From assembly GCA_021325435.1 (NCBI GenBank), contig JAJPHE010000132.1, positions 1 to 38,461 on the forward strand: 38,461 bases of DNA. Reading direction: 5' to 3'. The translations under genes and the position numbers were made by a program. This stretch comes from Actinomycetota bacterium (GTDB taxonomy: Bacteria > Actinomycetota > Acidimicrobiia > Acidimicrobiales > JAJPHE01). The notes beneath the pieces are model-generated. The model had not been told where the DNA came from, did not search any database, and saw only the letters and a program-made list of their open reading frames with translations. Positions 7,780-18,289 of this stretch are shown here, in pieces (the stretch's first letter is position 1; every line of letters begins with the position of its first letter).

Positions 7780-8568
7780 TCAGCGCTTGGCGGCGCCCGT
7801 CTTCCTGGCCGTGGACTTGCGAGCCGCCGACTTGCGAGCCGGAGCCCGCTTGGCCGTGGACTTGCGAGCCGTGGACTTGCGGGCCGTCGTCTTGCGGGCC
7901 CCGGCCGACTTGCGGGCGGTGGTCTTGCGGGCCCCCGTTGCCTTACGGGCCGTGGTCTTGCGGGCCCCCGTCGACTTGCGGGCCGGGGACTTACGGGCCG
8001 TGGTCTTCCTGGCCGTCGACTTACGGGCCGTGGTCTTACGGGCTCCGGCCTTCTTGGCCGTCGACTTACGGGCCGGGGACTTACGGGCCGTGGTCTTCCG
8101 GGCCGTCGACTTACGGGCCGTGGACTTACGGGCCGTGGTCTTACGGGCTCCGGCCTTCTTGGCCGTCGACTTACGGGCCGTGGACTTACGGGCCGTGGTC
8201 TTACGGGCGGTGGTCTTGCGGGCCCCCGCCTTCTTGGCCGCCGACTTACGGGCAGTCGTCTTGCGGGCGGTGGTCTTGCGGGCCCCCGCCTTCTTGGTGG
8301 TCGACTTGCGGGCAGTCGTCTTCTTGGCGCCTGCCTTCTTGGCGGTCGACTTACGGGCGGTGGTCTTGCGGGCCCCCGCCTTCTTGGCCGTCGACTTGCG
8401 AGCGGTCGACTTTCGCGCGCCGGATTTCTTCGCCGGGCTCTTCGAGGTGCTGGACACAGCAGTGCTGCTCATGGCCGCCTCGAACTCGGTCCCAGGAGCG
8501 AAGCGAACACCCTTTGATATCGCCGTCGCCTCCGGGTTGTCGTCTTCGATGTGGTCTGACTCTTTCAC
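7780..8568 (-). CDS. Histone H1/HupB-tail-like basic repeat protein
   Basis: A 262-residue protein, almost certainly a DNA-binding nucleoid protein. After about 42 residues of mixed, slightly acidic sequence, the rest is about 43 tandem pentapeptides of the form K-(S/T/A)-(T/G/A/P)-A-(R/K), such as KTTAR, KSTAK and KAGAR, with three 6-residue variants (KSTGAR, KATGAR, KSAGAR). Such Lys/Arg/Ala arrays occur in eukaryotic H1 tails, chlamydial Hc2 and the C-terminal tail of mycobacterial HupB. No HU domain is visible. The GTG start at 8568 has a strong Shine-Dalgarno AGGAGGT five bases upstream. In M. tuberculosis hupB lies a few genes from gpsA/fbiD, so this may be a positional relative that lacks the HU part; that is inference. 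Confidence 0.88.
   Translation of the reverse strand: MKESDHIEDDNPEATAISKGVRFAPGTEFEAAMSSTAVSSTSKSPAKKSGARKSTARKSTAKKAGARKTTARKSTAKKAGAKKTTARKSTTKKAGARKTTARKTTARKSAAKKAGARKTTARKTTARKSTARKSTAKKAGARKTTARKSTARKSTARKTTARKSPARKSTAKKAGARKTTARKSTARKTTARKSPARKSTGARKTTARKATGARKTTARKSAGARKTTARKSTARKSTAKRAPARKSAARKSTARKTGAAKR
7795..8442 (-). repeat. Coding minisatellite of 15-base units
   Basis: The array encoding the pentapeptides is repetitive in DNA as well. Units are 15 bases, and longer identical blocks occur: a 57-base segment at 8019-8075 recurs exactly at 8124-8180, 105 bases (seven units) away. Such identity suggests recent unit duplication and makes the array liable to length change and assembly error. 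Confidence 0.9.
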
Positions 8569-8602
8569 CGCCACCTCCTGGCGTGTTGGGGAAGTCGTAG
8601 CA

Positions 8603-8631
8603 ATGAAAGATGCTTTACGTGCAAAGGTCAA
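8603..8631 (-). promoter_or_regulatory. Candidate promoter of the histone-tail-like gene
   Basis: On the minus strand, a -35 box TTGACC (8626-8631) and a -10-like TTTCAT (8603-8608) are 17 bases apart, in a locally AT-rich gap. Transcription would start roughly 30 bases before the GTG, leaving room for the strong Shine-Dalgarno site. The -10 match is only four of six. Confidence 0.45.
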
Positions 8632-8690
8632 GCATTTGTTGCAACGACGTGATCGCGTCGCGTACCTCATGCTTGTGGTGAATGAACGTG

Positions 8691-8711
8691 CATTGGCCGA
8701 ATGTTCCAATG
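8691..8711. promoter_or_regulatory. Inverted repeat, possible operator
   Basis: CATTGG and CCAATG form a 6-base inverted repeat with a 9-base spacer, in the gap between two divergent genes and 20 bases before the start of the 77-residue protein. A repressor site is possible but there is no direct support. Confidence 0.25.
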
Positions 8712-8730
8712 TTTGCAAGGCTTTTCGCGC

Positions 8731-8964
8731 ATGGACGACCGCCTCGAACCGCTGCCTGACGGCGAATACGAAATTCTCGTGATCGACGCCGAAGACGGCC
8801 CTGAAGGGCTGGTTCGGATCTCGGTGGTCATCGTGTCGGGGGAGATGAAAGGTCGGGTCACCTCCATCAAAGGACCGTCCGGTGACCGCGACGGTGTCTC
8901 ACTGATGGGTCTGCCCGGTGCTCTGTCGGTTCGCGATGGACGTCCCAGCCTCCGGCTCGAGTGA
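8731..8964 (+). CDS. Small conserved-looking hypothetical protein (77 aa)
   Basis: I do not recognise a named family. The protein starts at the ATG at 8731 (an in-frame ATG ten codons earlier is possible but lies in the AT-rich promoter gap and adds non-matching residues). It is acidic, with alternating beta-strand-like segments: DGEYEILVIDAED, then VRISVVIVSGEMKGRVTSI, then GVSLMGLPGALSVRDG. The pattern suggests a small beta-barrel that binds something, but no catalytic motif is visible. It diverges from the histone-tail-like gene and ends about 30 bases before the TPP riboswitch, so it is probably not regulated with thiC. Confidence 0.7.
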   Translation: MDDRLEPLPDGEYEILVIDAEDGPEGLVRISVVIVSGEMKGRVTSIKGPSGDRDGVSLMGLPGALSVRDGRPSLRLE

Positions 8965-8991
8965 CCCGCTGGCGAACGCGCGAGACTCTGA

Positions 8992-10794
<1,803 letters not shown>

Positions 10795-10860
10795 CGGTGG
10801 TCACGGGGCGGTGAAGCTCCGTGGAGCGGAGGGCCGAACGCTTCTATCCTCTCCATCGTC

Positions 10861-13800
10861 ATGAGTTGCCCGTCGTGCGGGGCGGAGGTGCCGAGCGGGG
10901 CTCGGTTCTGCCCGTCCTGCGGTCACCGGCTGTCGGCCCGGGGCGACGAACGTCGGGTAGCCACGGTCCTCTTCGCCGACCTCGCCGGCTTCACCGGGCT
11001 CTCCGAGACCCAGGATCCGGAGCACATCAAGAACCTCGTCGACCGCTGCTTCGCCCGTCTCGCCCTGGATGTGACCGGCCACGGCGGGAGGGTGGACAAG
11101 GTCGTCGGGGACGCCATCATCGCCCTGTTCGGGGCGCCGGTGGCCCACGAGGACGACGCCGAACGTGCCGTGCGCGCCGGGCTGCAGATGCAGCGCAGCA
11201 TCGCCAAGCTGGCCGGAGAGCTGTCGGCTGCGCTGCAGCTCCGGGTCGGCATCAACACCGGCGAGGTCCTGGTGGGCGCCATCCGCGCCGGCGGCGACTA
11301 CACGGCCATGGGGGATGTGGTCAACGTGGCCTCTCGGCTCCAGACCCTCGCCGCCCCCGGCACCGTGGTGGTGGGTGAGGCGACCCATGCCGCCACCTCT
11401 CGCATCGTCCGCTACGAGCCGCTGGGTGCCCTGCAGGCCCGGGGCCGCGAAGAGCGAATCGAGGCGTGGCGGGCCGTGGAGTGCATATCGCCCCCCGGCC
11501 GCCGGCCCCGGCGGATCGTGGCGCCGATCCTGGGTCGCGACGACGAATTGGTCCTGCTGCGCCAGTCCGTGGCCATGGCCGTGCACCGGTCGCGGCCGCT
11601 GGTGGCGCTGGTCCTCGGCGAAGCCGGCATGGGCAAGACCCGCCTCACCGAGGAGGTGGCGCGCTGGTCGTCCGCTGAGCACGGATCGCTGGTCCTCGAG
11701 GGCCGTTGCGTCCCCTACGGGGAGGCGAACCCCTGGTGGCCGGTCGCCGAGGCCGTCCGGGCCGCCTGCGGCATAGAGCCCGGCGACCCAGCGGATACCA
11801 CGGCAGCCAAGGTCCGGGCCACGGTCGCCGACGTGTGCGCCAACGGCGCCGGCGCCGAGGCCGGCCAGATCGCCGCCGGCCTGCTGCATCTCATGGGCGA
11901 CGAGGAAGCCCTCCCCGATGTCGATCCCCAGCGGGCCCGGCAGGAGGCCCGACGCTCGCTGCACGCGCTGGTGGCCGGGCTGGCCCGGCGCCAGCCGGTC
12001 ACCCTGGTGCTGTCCGAGCTGCACTGGGCCGACGACGTGGTGCTCGACCTGCTCGGCCGTCACGTCGAACGGCTGGCGGGTCTGCCCGTGGTGGTGCTGG
12101 CCGCCTCGCGCCCGGAGCTCATGGAACGGTGGGCGCCGCCCCAGGGCCGCCACAACCTGTTGACCCTGCACCTCGACCCTCTCGACCCCCGATCCACCCG
12201 GCAGTTGGCGCTGGCCCTGGCCGAAGGATCGTTGCCGTCCACCGTCGTCGACACCCTGGTCGAGCGCAGCGGCGGAAACCCCTTCTTCCTCGAGGAGCTC
12301 GTCAGTTTCGTGGGCGAGTCGGCGACCGTGAACGGATCATCGGCGCTCGGCGACCTACCGGCAACGTTGCGGGGTCTGGTGGCCGCCCGGCTCGACTCCT
12401 TGCCCGTCGAGGAGCGCTCGGTGCTGGAGGACGCCGCCGTCATCGGACGCGAGGGCTCGCTGTCCTCACTGGCCGCCCTGAGCGCCACCCGGGGCATCAC
12501 CGAGGTCGACACGCCCGTCGCCCACCTCCTCGAGCGAGACCTTCTGGCGGTCGGCGACGACCATTGGGAGTTCCGTTCGGAGGTAGTACGCGAGGTCGTC
12601 TACGAGATCTTGACCAAGTCGGAGCGGGCCCGACGGCACTGGAACGTGGCCACCTGGATGACCGGCGTGGCCAAGCAGACCCGACGCGAGGACGAGATCC
12701 TCGAGCAGCTCGCCCACCACTTCGCCACCGCGGCGGAGCTGCTGCGCGACGTGGGGCCGGTGCCGTCGGTGCCGGCCGACGCCGACGAGGTGGCGGTCAA
12801 GGCCCTGGGCAAGGCGGCCCGTTGGGCCTCGCGACGTGAGCTGCCGTTGACGGCTACGCGACTTCTCGACCGGGCGGTCGCCCTGGCGGCGGAAGGATCG
12901 GATCAGCGCTGTCGGCTCCTGCTCGACCGGGCGCTGGAGCGGGCGACCCTCCGGCACCTGGACGGCGCTCGCGAAGACCTGTCCGACGCCTTCGCCGGCT
13001 CCGAAGGGGGAGGGCGGGCCCGGGCGCTGACCATCCTCGGCTACGTGCAGCAGATCGAGGGGGACCTGGCCGCGTCGGCGGACACCTTGTCCAAGGCGCT
13101 GAGCGCCTGGCGCGAGATCGGAGACCGCGCCGGGGAGGGCGACGCCCTCCGCCGGTTCGGCATGACCTGCCTCGCTTCGGGTGATCCCGGCGCCGCCGAG
13201 TCCGCCTTCGAGGAGGCCCTGGCCATCGCCCGCGACCTCGGCAGCCGCCGCGACGAAGCCTGGGCCCTGTGGCACCTGGCCGAGCTGTCTTTCTACGCGG
13301 GCCGGACGGACGAAGCCGAGCACCGGCTCAACGAGGCCGGGCAGGCCTTCCACGAGGCCGGCGACACCGGGGGGATCGGCTGGGTGCGCGGCCTGCTCGG
13401 TTACCTGCGCCTGACCCAGGGGCGGCGCGAGGAGGCGGAACGGCTGGCCCTCGGCATCCTCGACGACCTGCGCGACCGAGGCGACCGTTGGGCTCTGGCC
13501 ATGGTCCTGGTGCTGCTGGCCAACGTGCGGCTGTGGCAGGGGCACGCGTCGGCGGCCGTGGGGCCCGCCGGGGAGGCCCGGGCGCTGTTCGCCGAGATCA
13601 ACGACAACGGCGGCGAGCTGCAGGCGGCGGCCGTCCAGGCCCGGGCTCTCGCCGCCGCCGGTCAGGCCGAGGACGCCTGGCCGGTGATCGAGGACTCGGT
13701 GAACCGGGCGGGGGGTGGCGGCACCGGTCACGTACGGTTCGGCGCCGACCAGCTGCGGACTGTCGTCGCCACCCATCTGGGCGACTGGCGCACCACGTTG

Positions 13801-14379
13801 GAGAACACGGAGGGAATCGCTCCGGGTCTGGGTGCCGAGGAGGTGATGATCTCGCGAGGCGTCGCCCTGTTGCAGGCCGACCGGGTCCCCGAGGCGCTCG
13901 GTCTGCTCGACGCGGTGATGCAGGGTGGTCTGGGCGGCGTGAACCCTAAAGCGATGGGGGTCGGGCCCAACGGGTGGGCCAGCATGGCGCTGGCCCGGGT
14001 GTGTGCCGGTGACGTTCAGGGTGCCCTCGACGCCTCCGCCATCGTGGTCGACTCGGCGCCGGTGGCGACCTACCGCGATCTGGCCCTGGCCCACCTGGCC
14101 CGGGCCTTCGCCCATCATCAGGGAGCCGGCCCGGAGCTGGTGGAGCAGGACCTGGAGTCCGCCCGCGAGCTAGTGGCCGGCACCGACGACCTGGTCACCG
14201 CAGCGGTGGTCGAGCTCGGGGGCGCCCGCCTCGGGGAGGCCCAGGGCTACCTGTCGGCGTCGTCGCGGGTCGAGGACTGGCTCCGCCGGCTGGACGCCCA
14301 CGGGGCGACGGCGGACGGATGGGACACCCTGATCCGCCGGGCCATCAACCCAGCTGGGTCTCAGGTCGAGCGGCGCTGA
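10861..14379 (+). CDS. Zinc-ribbon, class III cyclase, AAA ATPase and TPR signalling protein
   Basis: A 1172-residue multidomain regulator. In order: a zinc ribbon (two CPSCG motifs, residues 3-22); a nucleotide cyclase domain (about 35-200) with metal Asp in FADLAGFT, Lys and Asp in DKVVGDAIIALFG and Asn/Arg in MGDVVNVASRL; an AAA/STAND-type ATPase with Walker A GEAGMGKT near residue 255; and from about residue 650 a long helical region of TPR-like repeats. The cyclase residues look intact, so cAMP output controlled by NTPase and protein binding is plausible. No DNA-binding domain is visible at the C-terminus. It starts 66 bases after thiC and may be a separate unit. The partner and signal are unknown. 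Confidence 0.9.
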   Translation: MSCPSCGAEVPSGARFCPSCGHRLSARGDERRVATVLFADLAGFTGLSETQDPEHIKNLVDRCFARLALDVTGHGGRVDKVVGDAIIALFGAPVAHEDDAERAVRAGLQMQRSIAKLAGELSAALQLRVGINTGEVLVGAIRAGGDYTAMGDVVNVASRLQTLAAPGTVVVGEATHAATSRIVRYEPLGALQARGREERIEAWRAVECISPPGRRPRRIVAPILGRDDELVLLRQSVAMAVHRSRPLVALVLGEAGMGKTRLTEEVARWSSAEHGSLVLEGRCVPYGEANPWWPVAEAVRAACGIEPGDPADTTAAKVRATVADVCANGAGAEAGQIAAGLLHLMGDEEALPDVDPQRARQEARRSLHALVAGLARRQPVTLVLSELHWADDVVLDLLGRHVERLAGLPVVVLAASRPELMERWAPPQGRHNLLTLHLDPLDPRSTRQLALALAEGSLPSTVVDTLVERSGGNPFFLEELVSFVGESATVNGSSALGDLPATLRGLVAARLDSLPVEERSVLEDAAVIGREGSLSSLAALSATRGITEVDTPVAHLLERDLLAVGDDHWEFRSEVVREVVYEILTKSERARRHWNVATWMTGVAKQTRREDEILEQLAHHFATAAELLRDVGPVPSVPADADEVAVKALGKAARWASRRELPLTATRLLDRAVALAAEGSDQRCRLLLDRALERATLRHLDGAREDLSDAFAGSEGGGRARALTILGYVQQIEGDLAASADTLSKALSAWREIGDRAGEGDALRRFGMTCLASGDPGAAESAFEEALAIARDLGSRRDEAWALWHLAELSFYAGRTDEAEHRLNEAGQAFHEAGDTGGIGWVRGLLGYLRLTQGRREEAERLALGILDDLRDRGDRWALAMVLVLLANVRLWQGHASAAVGPAGEARALFAEINDNGGELQAAAVQARALAAAGQAEDAWPVIEDSVNRAGGGGTGHVRFGADQLRTVVATHLGDWRTTLENTEGIAPGLGAEEVMISRGVALLQADRVPEALGLLDAVMQGGLGGVNPKAMGVGPNGWASMALARVCAGDVQGALDASAIVVDSAPVATYRDLALAHLARAFAHHQGAGPELVEQDLESARELVAGTDDLVTAAVVELGGARLGEAQGYLSASSRVEDWLRRLDAHGATADGWDTLIRRAINPAGSQVERR

Positions 14380-15272
14380 GTCTGCAGGTCCAGCACGGCC
14401 GAAGCCAGCTGCGACAGCTCACCCGACCATGACGCCGGGGCGCCGGCGGGCACGGGCACGAACTTGGAGAACCCCCGGGCCACGAACTCCTCGAGTCGCG
14501 TCCGCAGCGCCTCATGTCCCACGGGAACGACAGCGGCGGGGTCGACACCGGGCCGGCGCAGCTGGAGGGCGGCCCGCAGTCGCTCCGGCATCGGCCCGGC
14601 CGAATACACCACCAGGGCGCCGAAGTGCTCCGGGTCGATCGAACGGCCGGTCTCGGCGGCGACCTTCTCGATCTCCTCGCGGCCGGCCTCGGCCTCGGCC
14701 GGCGTGCAGAAGCTGGGCAGCCAGCCGTCGCCCAGCCGCCCGACCCGACGCAGCTCGCTGGGAGCCCGCCCGCCCAGCCACACGTCCGGGGGGTGCTGCA
14801 CGGGGCGGGGGCCGATCGACACGCCCTGCAGTTGGAAGCGGGGGCCGTCGTGGTCCACGGCCTCTTCGGTCCACAGACGACGGATGAGGGGTAGGGCCTC
14901 GTCGAACCAGGCGGCCCGCTCCTCGCGGGCGACGCCGAAGGCCTGCTGCTCGGCCGGCTCCGCCACGCCCAGACCGAAAGCAGGCAGGAGCCTGCCCCCG
15001 CACAGGACGTCGAGGGTGGCCAGCTCCTTGGCCACCACCACCGGGTTGCGTCCGGGCAGCACCATGACGCTGGTTCCCAGCTTGATGCGACGGGTGCGCC
15101 CAGCGGCGAAGGAAAGCCCGACAACCGGATCGAAGCTCTGGCCCGTCAACCGCTCCGAGAGCCACAGCGAGTCGAAGCCCTCCGCCTCGAGGGCGTCGAC
15201 CATCTCGGCGAAGTCCGCCGCGGCCATGCCGGCCGCGCCCGTGCCCGGACCGAACCCGATACGGACCTTCAC
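14361..15272 (-). CDS. LLM-class (luciferase-like) F420-dependent oxidoreductase
   Basis: A flavin- or F420-dependent oxidoreductase of the bacterial luciferase-like TIM-barrel family. Visible family features: GFDSLWLSERL near the N-terminus, RIKLGTSVMVLPGRNPVVVAKELATLD, the GRLLPAFGLG loop, and a C-terminal VARGFSKFVPVP. Length (303 aa) is usual. It starts with GTG at 15272, fifteen bases after the acyl-CoA synthetase stop, so the two are likely one operon, perhaps for oxidation of an activated acid. The 3' end overlaps the convergent cyclase/TPR gene by 19 bases. F420 rather than FMN use is inferred from family and from fbiD in the window. Confidence 0.85.
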   Translation of the reverse strand: MKVRIGFGPGTGAAGMAAADFAEMVDALEAEGFDSLWLSERLTGQSFDPVVGLSFAAGRTRRIKLGTSVMVLPGRNPVVVAKELATLDVLCGGRLLPAFGLGVAEPAEQQAFGVAREERAAWFDEALPLIRRLWTEEAVDHDGPRFQLQGVSIGPRPVQHPPDVWLGGRAPSELRRVGRLGDGWLPSFCTPAEAEAGREEIEKVAAETGRSIDPEHFGALVVYSAGPMPERLRAALQLRRPGVDPAAVVPVGHEALRTRLEEFVARGFSKFVPVPAGAPASWSGELSQLASAVLDLQTQRRST

Positions 15273-15287
15273 CGGGGGATCAGCGGG

Positions 15288-16835
15288 CTAGTTGACCTGG
15301 CGATCGCGTCCCTCCCAGTAGGGGGCGCGCAGCTTGAACTTCTGCAGCTTGCCGGTGGCCGTGCGGGGCAGCGAGTCGCGGAACTCGATCGACGTCGGGC
15401 ACTTGTAGTGGGCCATGTGCTCGCGGCAGAAGGCGACGATGTCCGCCTCGGTGGCCTCGGCGCCCGCCTGCAGCACGACAAGGGCCTTGACCGTCTCCCC
15501 CCACTTGTCGTCGGGCACGCCGATCACCGCCGCCTCCGCCACCGCAGGGTGCTGGTAAAGGGTGTCTTCCACCTCGATCGACGAGACGTTCTCACCTCCG
15601 CTGATGATCACGTCCTTCTTGCGGTCGGCGATCACCACGTAGGCCCCGTCGAGGTGGCCACCGTCGCCGGTGTGGAACCACCCGTCGACAATGGCCTTGT
15701 CGGTCTCCTCGGGTTGGTTCCAGTAGCCGGCGAACACGTGGTTCGAGCGGGCCAACACCTCACCCTCGGCGTCGACGTCCATGCGCACGCCGAGGGCGGG
15801 AACACCCGCCCTCGACAGCAAGCGGGCCTGCTCGGCCGGCTCGAGCCCGTCCCACTCAGCGCGCCGGCGGTTGACGGTCAACAGGGGCGAGGTCTCGGTG
15901 AGGCCGTAGATCTGGATGAACTCCCAGCCCAGCTCGCGGTGGATTCGCTCGATGACGGCGGACGGCGGGGGTGCCCCGGCCACGACCATGCGCACCGTCC
16001 CCTTCCCGGGTATGGGGCGGCCCGCCTCGGAGCGGTCCTTGGCCGCGTCGAGGATGGCGGCAACCACCGCGGGAGCGCCGCACATGAGAGTGACGCCCTC
16101 GGACTCCACCCTCCGCAGGATCTCCTCTCCGTCCACCTTGCGCAGGACGACGTGGCGTCCCCCCATGCCCGTGACGGCGTAGGGCATCCCCCACCCGTTG
16201 CAGTGGAACATCGGCAGCGTGTGGAGCAGCACGTCGCGGTCGGTGACGGTCGTGTGCCACCCGAAGCTGGAGGCGTTGAGCCAGGCGTTGCGGTGGGTGA
16301 TCTGCACCCCCTTCGGCCGGGCGGTGGTGCCGGACGTGTAGTTGATGCTGCAGGTGGCCTCCTCGTCGGCCTCCCAGCGCTGAGGCACGGCGTCGGGCGG
16401 CGCCGGGGCGAACAACTCGGCGTCCTGGATGCCGTCGAGGATGATCTTCTCCTTGGCCGTCACCCCGGCGAGGGATTCCTCGAGTTCGGGGTCGACGAGC
16501 AGGACCGATGCGCCCGAGTGGTCGACGATGTAGGAGACCTCGGTGGAGTTGAGGCGGAAGTTGATCGGCACCAGCACCCGTCCGTAGCCGCTGACCCCGA
16601 AGAAGCTCACCAGGTAGCGCCCCGAGTTGGGCGAAACCAAGGCGACCCGCTCTCCGAGCTCGACGCCCATCCGGTCGAGAGCCGCGGCCATGCCCCTGGC
16701 CCGGGCGGCCATGTCGGCGTAGGTGATGCGCCCGAGGGAACCGGGCCCGTCCGCCTCGTCGACCACGGCCTCGCGTTCGCCGTAGACCAGCTCGGCCCGG
16801 TCAATGAAGTCAGCGACGGTGAGCGGAACTCTCAT
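15288..16835 (-). CDS. Acyl-CoA synthetase (AMP-forming)
   Basis: Activates a carboxylic acid, probably a medium- or long-chain fatty acid, to its CoA thioester through an acyl-adenylate. The 515-residue protein has the P-loop YTSGTTARPKGV, the adenine-binding IYGLTETSP, the hinge region WFHTGDGGHLDGAYVVIADRKKD and the catalytic Lys in LPRTATGKLQKFKL near the C-terminus. Length and order are standard for FadD-like ligases. It starts at the ATG at 16835, divergent from the coupling-protein-like gene, and precedes the LLM oxidoreductase. The chain-length preference cannot be read from sequence. Confidence 0.93.
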   Translation of the reverse strand: MRVPLTVADFIDRAELVYGEREAVVDEADGPGSLGRITYADMAARARGMAAALDRMGVELGERVALVSPNSGRYLVSFFGVSGYGRVLVPINFRLNSTEVSYIVDHSGASVLLVDPELEESLAGVTAKEKIILDGIQDAELFAPAPPDAVPQRWEADEEATCSINYTSGTTARPKGVQITHRNAWLNASSFGWHTTVTDRDVLLHTLPMFHCNGWGMPYAVTGMGGRHVVLRKVDGEEILRRVESEGVTLMCGAPAVVAAILDAAKDRSEAGRPIPGKGTVRMVVAGAPPPSAVIERIHRELGWEFIQIYGLTETSPLLTVNRRRAEWDGLEPAEQARLLSRAGVPALGVRMDVDAEGEVLARSNHVFAGYWNQPEETDKAIVDGWFHTGDGGHLDGAYVVIADRKKDVIISGGENVSSIEVEDTLYQHPAVAEAAVIGVPDDKWGETVKALVVLQAGAEATEADIVAFCREHMAHYKCPTSIEFRDSLPRTATGKLQKFKLRAPYWEGRDRQVN

Positions 16836-16921
16836 CGACGGCCCCTTTTCGCTTTCCGCGGGTCGCCCCGCCGGCTCGACACCGTGAGCGAGGTTACCGC
16901 CGGCGCGCCAGGATAGGGCCG

Positions 16922-18289
16922 GTGGATAGAACGGCGACGGGCGGCTCAGGCCGGCGGCTGTACGTCGGGGCCGGAGATCAGGGCTTCGTGCTCACCGAGC
17001 CCGAGACCGCCTTGCTGGTGCTCGGGCCGCCCCGGTCGGGGAAGACGTCGGCGGTCGTCGTGCCCAACGTGCTGGCGGCCGAAGGTCCGGTCGTGTCCAC
17101 ATCGACCAAGCCGGACGTTCTCGCCGCCACCTGGCGGGCCCGGCGGAAGGTAGGGCGCTGCTGGGTCTTCGACCCGACAGGATCGGCGAAGCTGGGCCAG
17201 TTCGAAGGCGGCGTGACCGAGCTGCGCTGGTCCCCGGTGACGGCGGCCCACGACTGGGACCGGGCCGTCAGCACGGCCCGGGCGATGGTTGGCGCCGCCC
17301 GCCCCTCCCCGACTCCCGCCGAGCAGCATTGGACCGAGCGGGCCGGCGCCCTGCTGGCCCCTCTGCTGCACGCCGCCGCCCTCACCGGTGGCTCGGTGAG
17401 CGACCTGGCGACCTGGGTGGACCGCCACGACCTGCGCCCGGCACTCGACGGGCTGCGAGCGGCGCCGGGGTCCTCCCCGCGGGCGGTCGACCTGATCGAG
17501 GGGATCGCCCGCACCGACGAACGCGAGGCGAGCAGCATCTGGTCGACGGCTTCGGGCGTGTTGGCCGCCTACCGGTCAGGGGCGGCGTTGGCGTCGGCGA
17601 CGCGACCCAACTTCGACGCCGACCACTTCGTGGGCACCGCCGACACCGTCTACGTGTGCGCTCCCGCCTCCGAGCAGGCGACGGTGGGGACCCTGGTCGC
17701 CGGTCTGCTCGAAGCAGTGCGCGACGCGCGCTATCGGCTGGAGGCGGAGGCGGCCGGGGGCCCCGCCGTGGTGCTCGCCCTGGACGAGGCGGCCAACATC
17801 GCGCCCCTGCCGGAGCTGCCGTCGGTGGTCAGCGAAGGGGGAGGACAGGGCGTGCTCACCTTGGCGTGCTTTCAGGACCTGTCCCAGGCCCGGTGGCGCT
17901 GGGGGAGGCGGGCCGAGGGCTTCCTCACCCTGTTCGGCGCCAAGCTGGTGCTGCCCGGCGTCTCCGACCCGGCCACCCTGGACGCGCTGTCGACCGTCGC
18001 CGGCGACGAGGAGGTGGATATCCGCTCGCGCACATCGGCCGGCTGGCGCCGTCCCGGTTCGACCACGTGGTCCACCCGATCGCAGCGACGGCTCCCGCCC
18101 GACGTTGTGCGCCGGGGCCGCCCGGGCTCCGCCCTGCTGGTCGAGGGGGCCGCCGAACCGGCCTGGGTGCGGCTCACCCCCTGGCACCGCGAGCCGGTCT
18201 GGGCGGACCTGGCCGCGGGAGGAAGCAGCCGTGATCGGTCACACCCGTTCGAGGCCGAGCGGGGCGACCAAGGATGGCAGCTCGGCTGA
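16922..18289 (+). CDS. VirD4/TraG-like coupling ATPase without membrane domain
   Basis: Related to type IV coupling proteins, the ATPases that bring relaxase-bound DNA to a conjugation channel. The 455-residue protein has a Walker A GPPRSGKTS (35-43), the STKPDVLAATW segment typical of TraG/TraD proteins, a Walker B VVLALDEAANI (Asp288, Glu289), and after it the GQGVLTLACFQDLSQARWRWG region. The N-terminal membrane helices of classical VirD4 are absent: only about 30 mostly polar residues precede the ATPase core. The GTG start at 16922 is the first usable one. It converges on the relaxase gene and overlaps its 3' end by 51 bases. No channel (VirB-like) genes are nearby. Confidence 0.88.
   Translation: MDRTATGGSGRRLYVGAGDQGFVLTEPETALLVLGPPRSGKTSAVVVPNVLAAEGPVVSTSTKPDVLAATWRARRKVGRCWVFDPTGSAKLGQFEGGVTELRWSPVTAAHDWDRAVSTARAMVGAARPSPTPAEQHWTERAGALLAPLLHAAALTGGSVSDLATWVDRHDLRPALDGLRAAPGSSPRAVDLIEGIARTDEREASSIWSTASGVLAAYRSGAALASATRPNFDADHFVGTADTVYVCAPASEQATVGTLVAGLLEAVRDARYRLEAEAAGGPAVVLALDEAANIAPLPELPSVVSEGGGQGVLTLACFQDLSQARWRWGRRAEGFLTLFGAKLVLPGVSDPATLDALSTVAGDEEVDIRSRTSAGWRRPGSTTWSTRSQRRLPPDVVRRGRPGSALLVEGAAEPAWVRLTPWHREPVWADLAAGGSSRDRSHPFEAERGDQGWQLG

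Noticed and set aside
7795-8442. Repeat array considered as CRISPR
   Set aside because: The units are 15-base tandem coding repeats without unique spacers, and the reading frame is continuous.
7421-8782. Long plus-strand open frames with Leu/Arg/Ala or Gly/Leu repeats (453 and 299 aa)
   Set aside because: They are antisense shadows of the pentapeptide-repeat gene. The minus-strand reading has a strong Shine-Dalgarno site, a promoter-like sequence and a composition known in nucleoid proteins.
12466-14118. 550-residue minus-strand open frame opposite the cyclase/TPR gene
   Set aside because: No motif, and it lies wholly within a strongly supported plus-strand gene.
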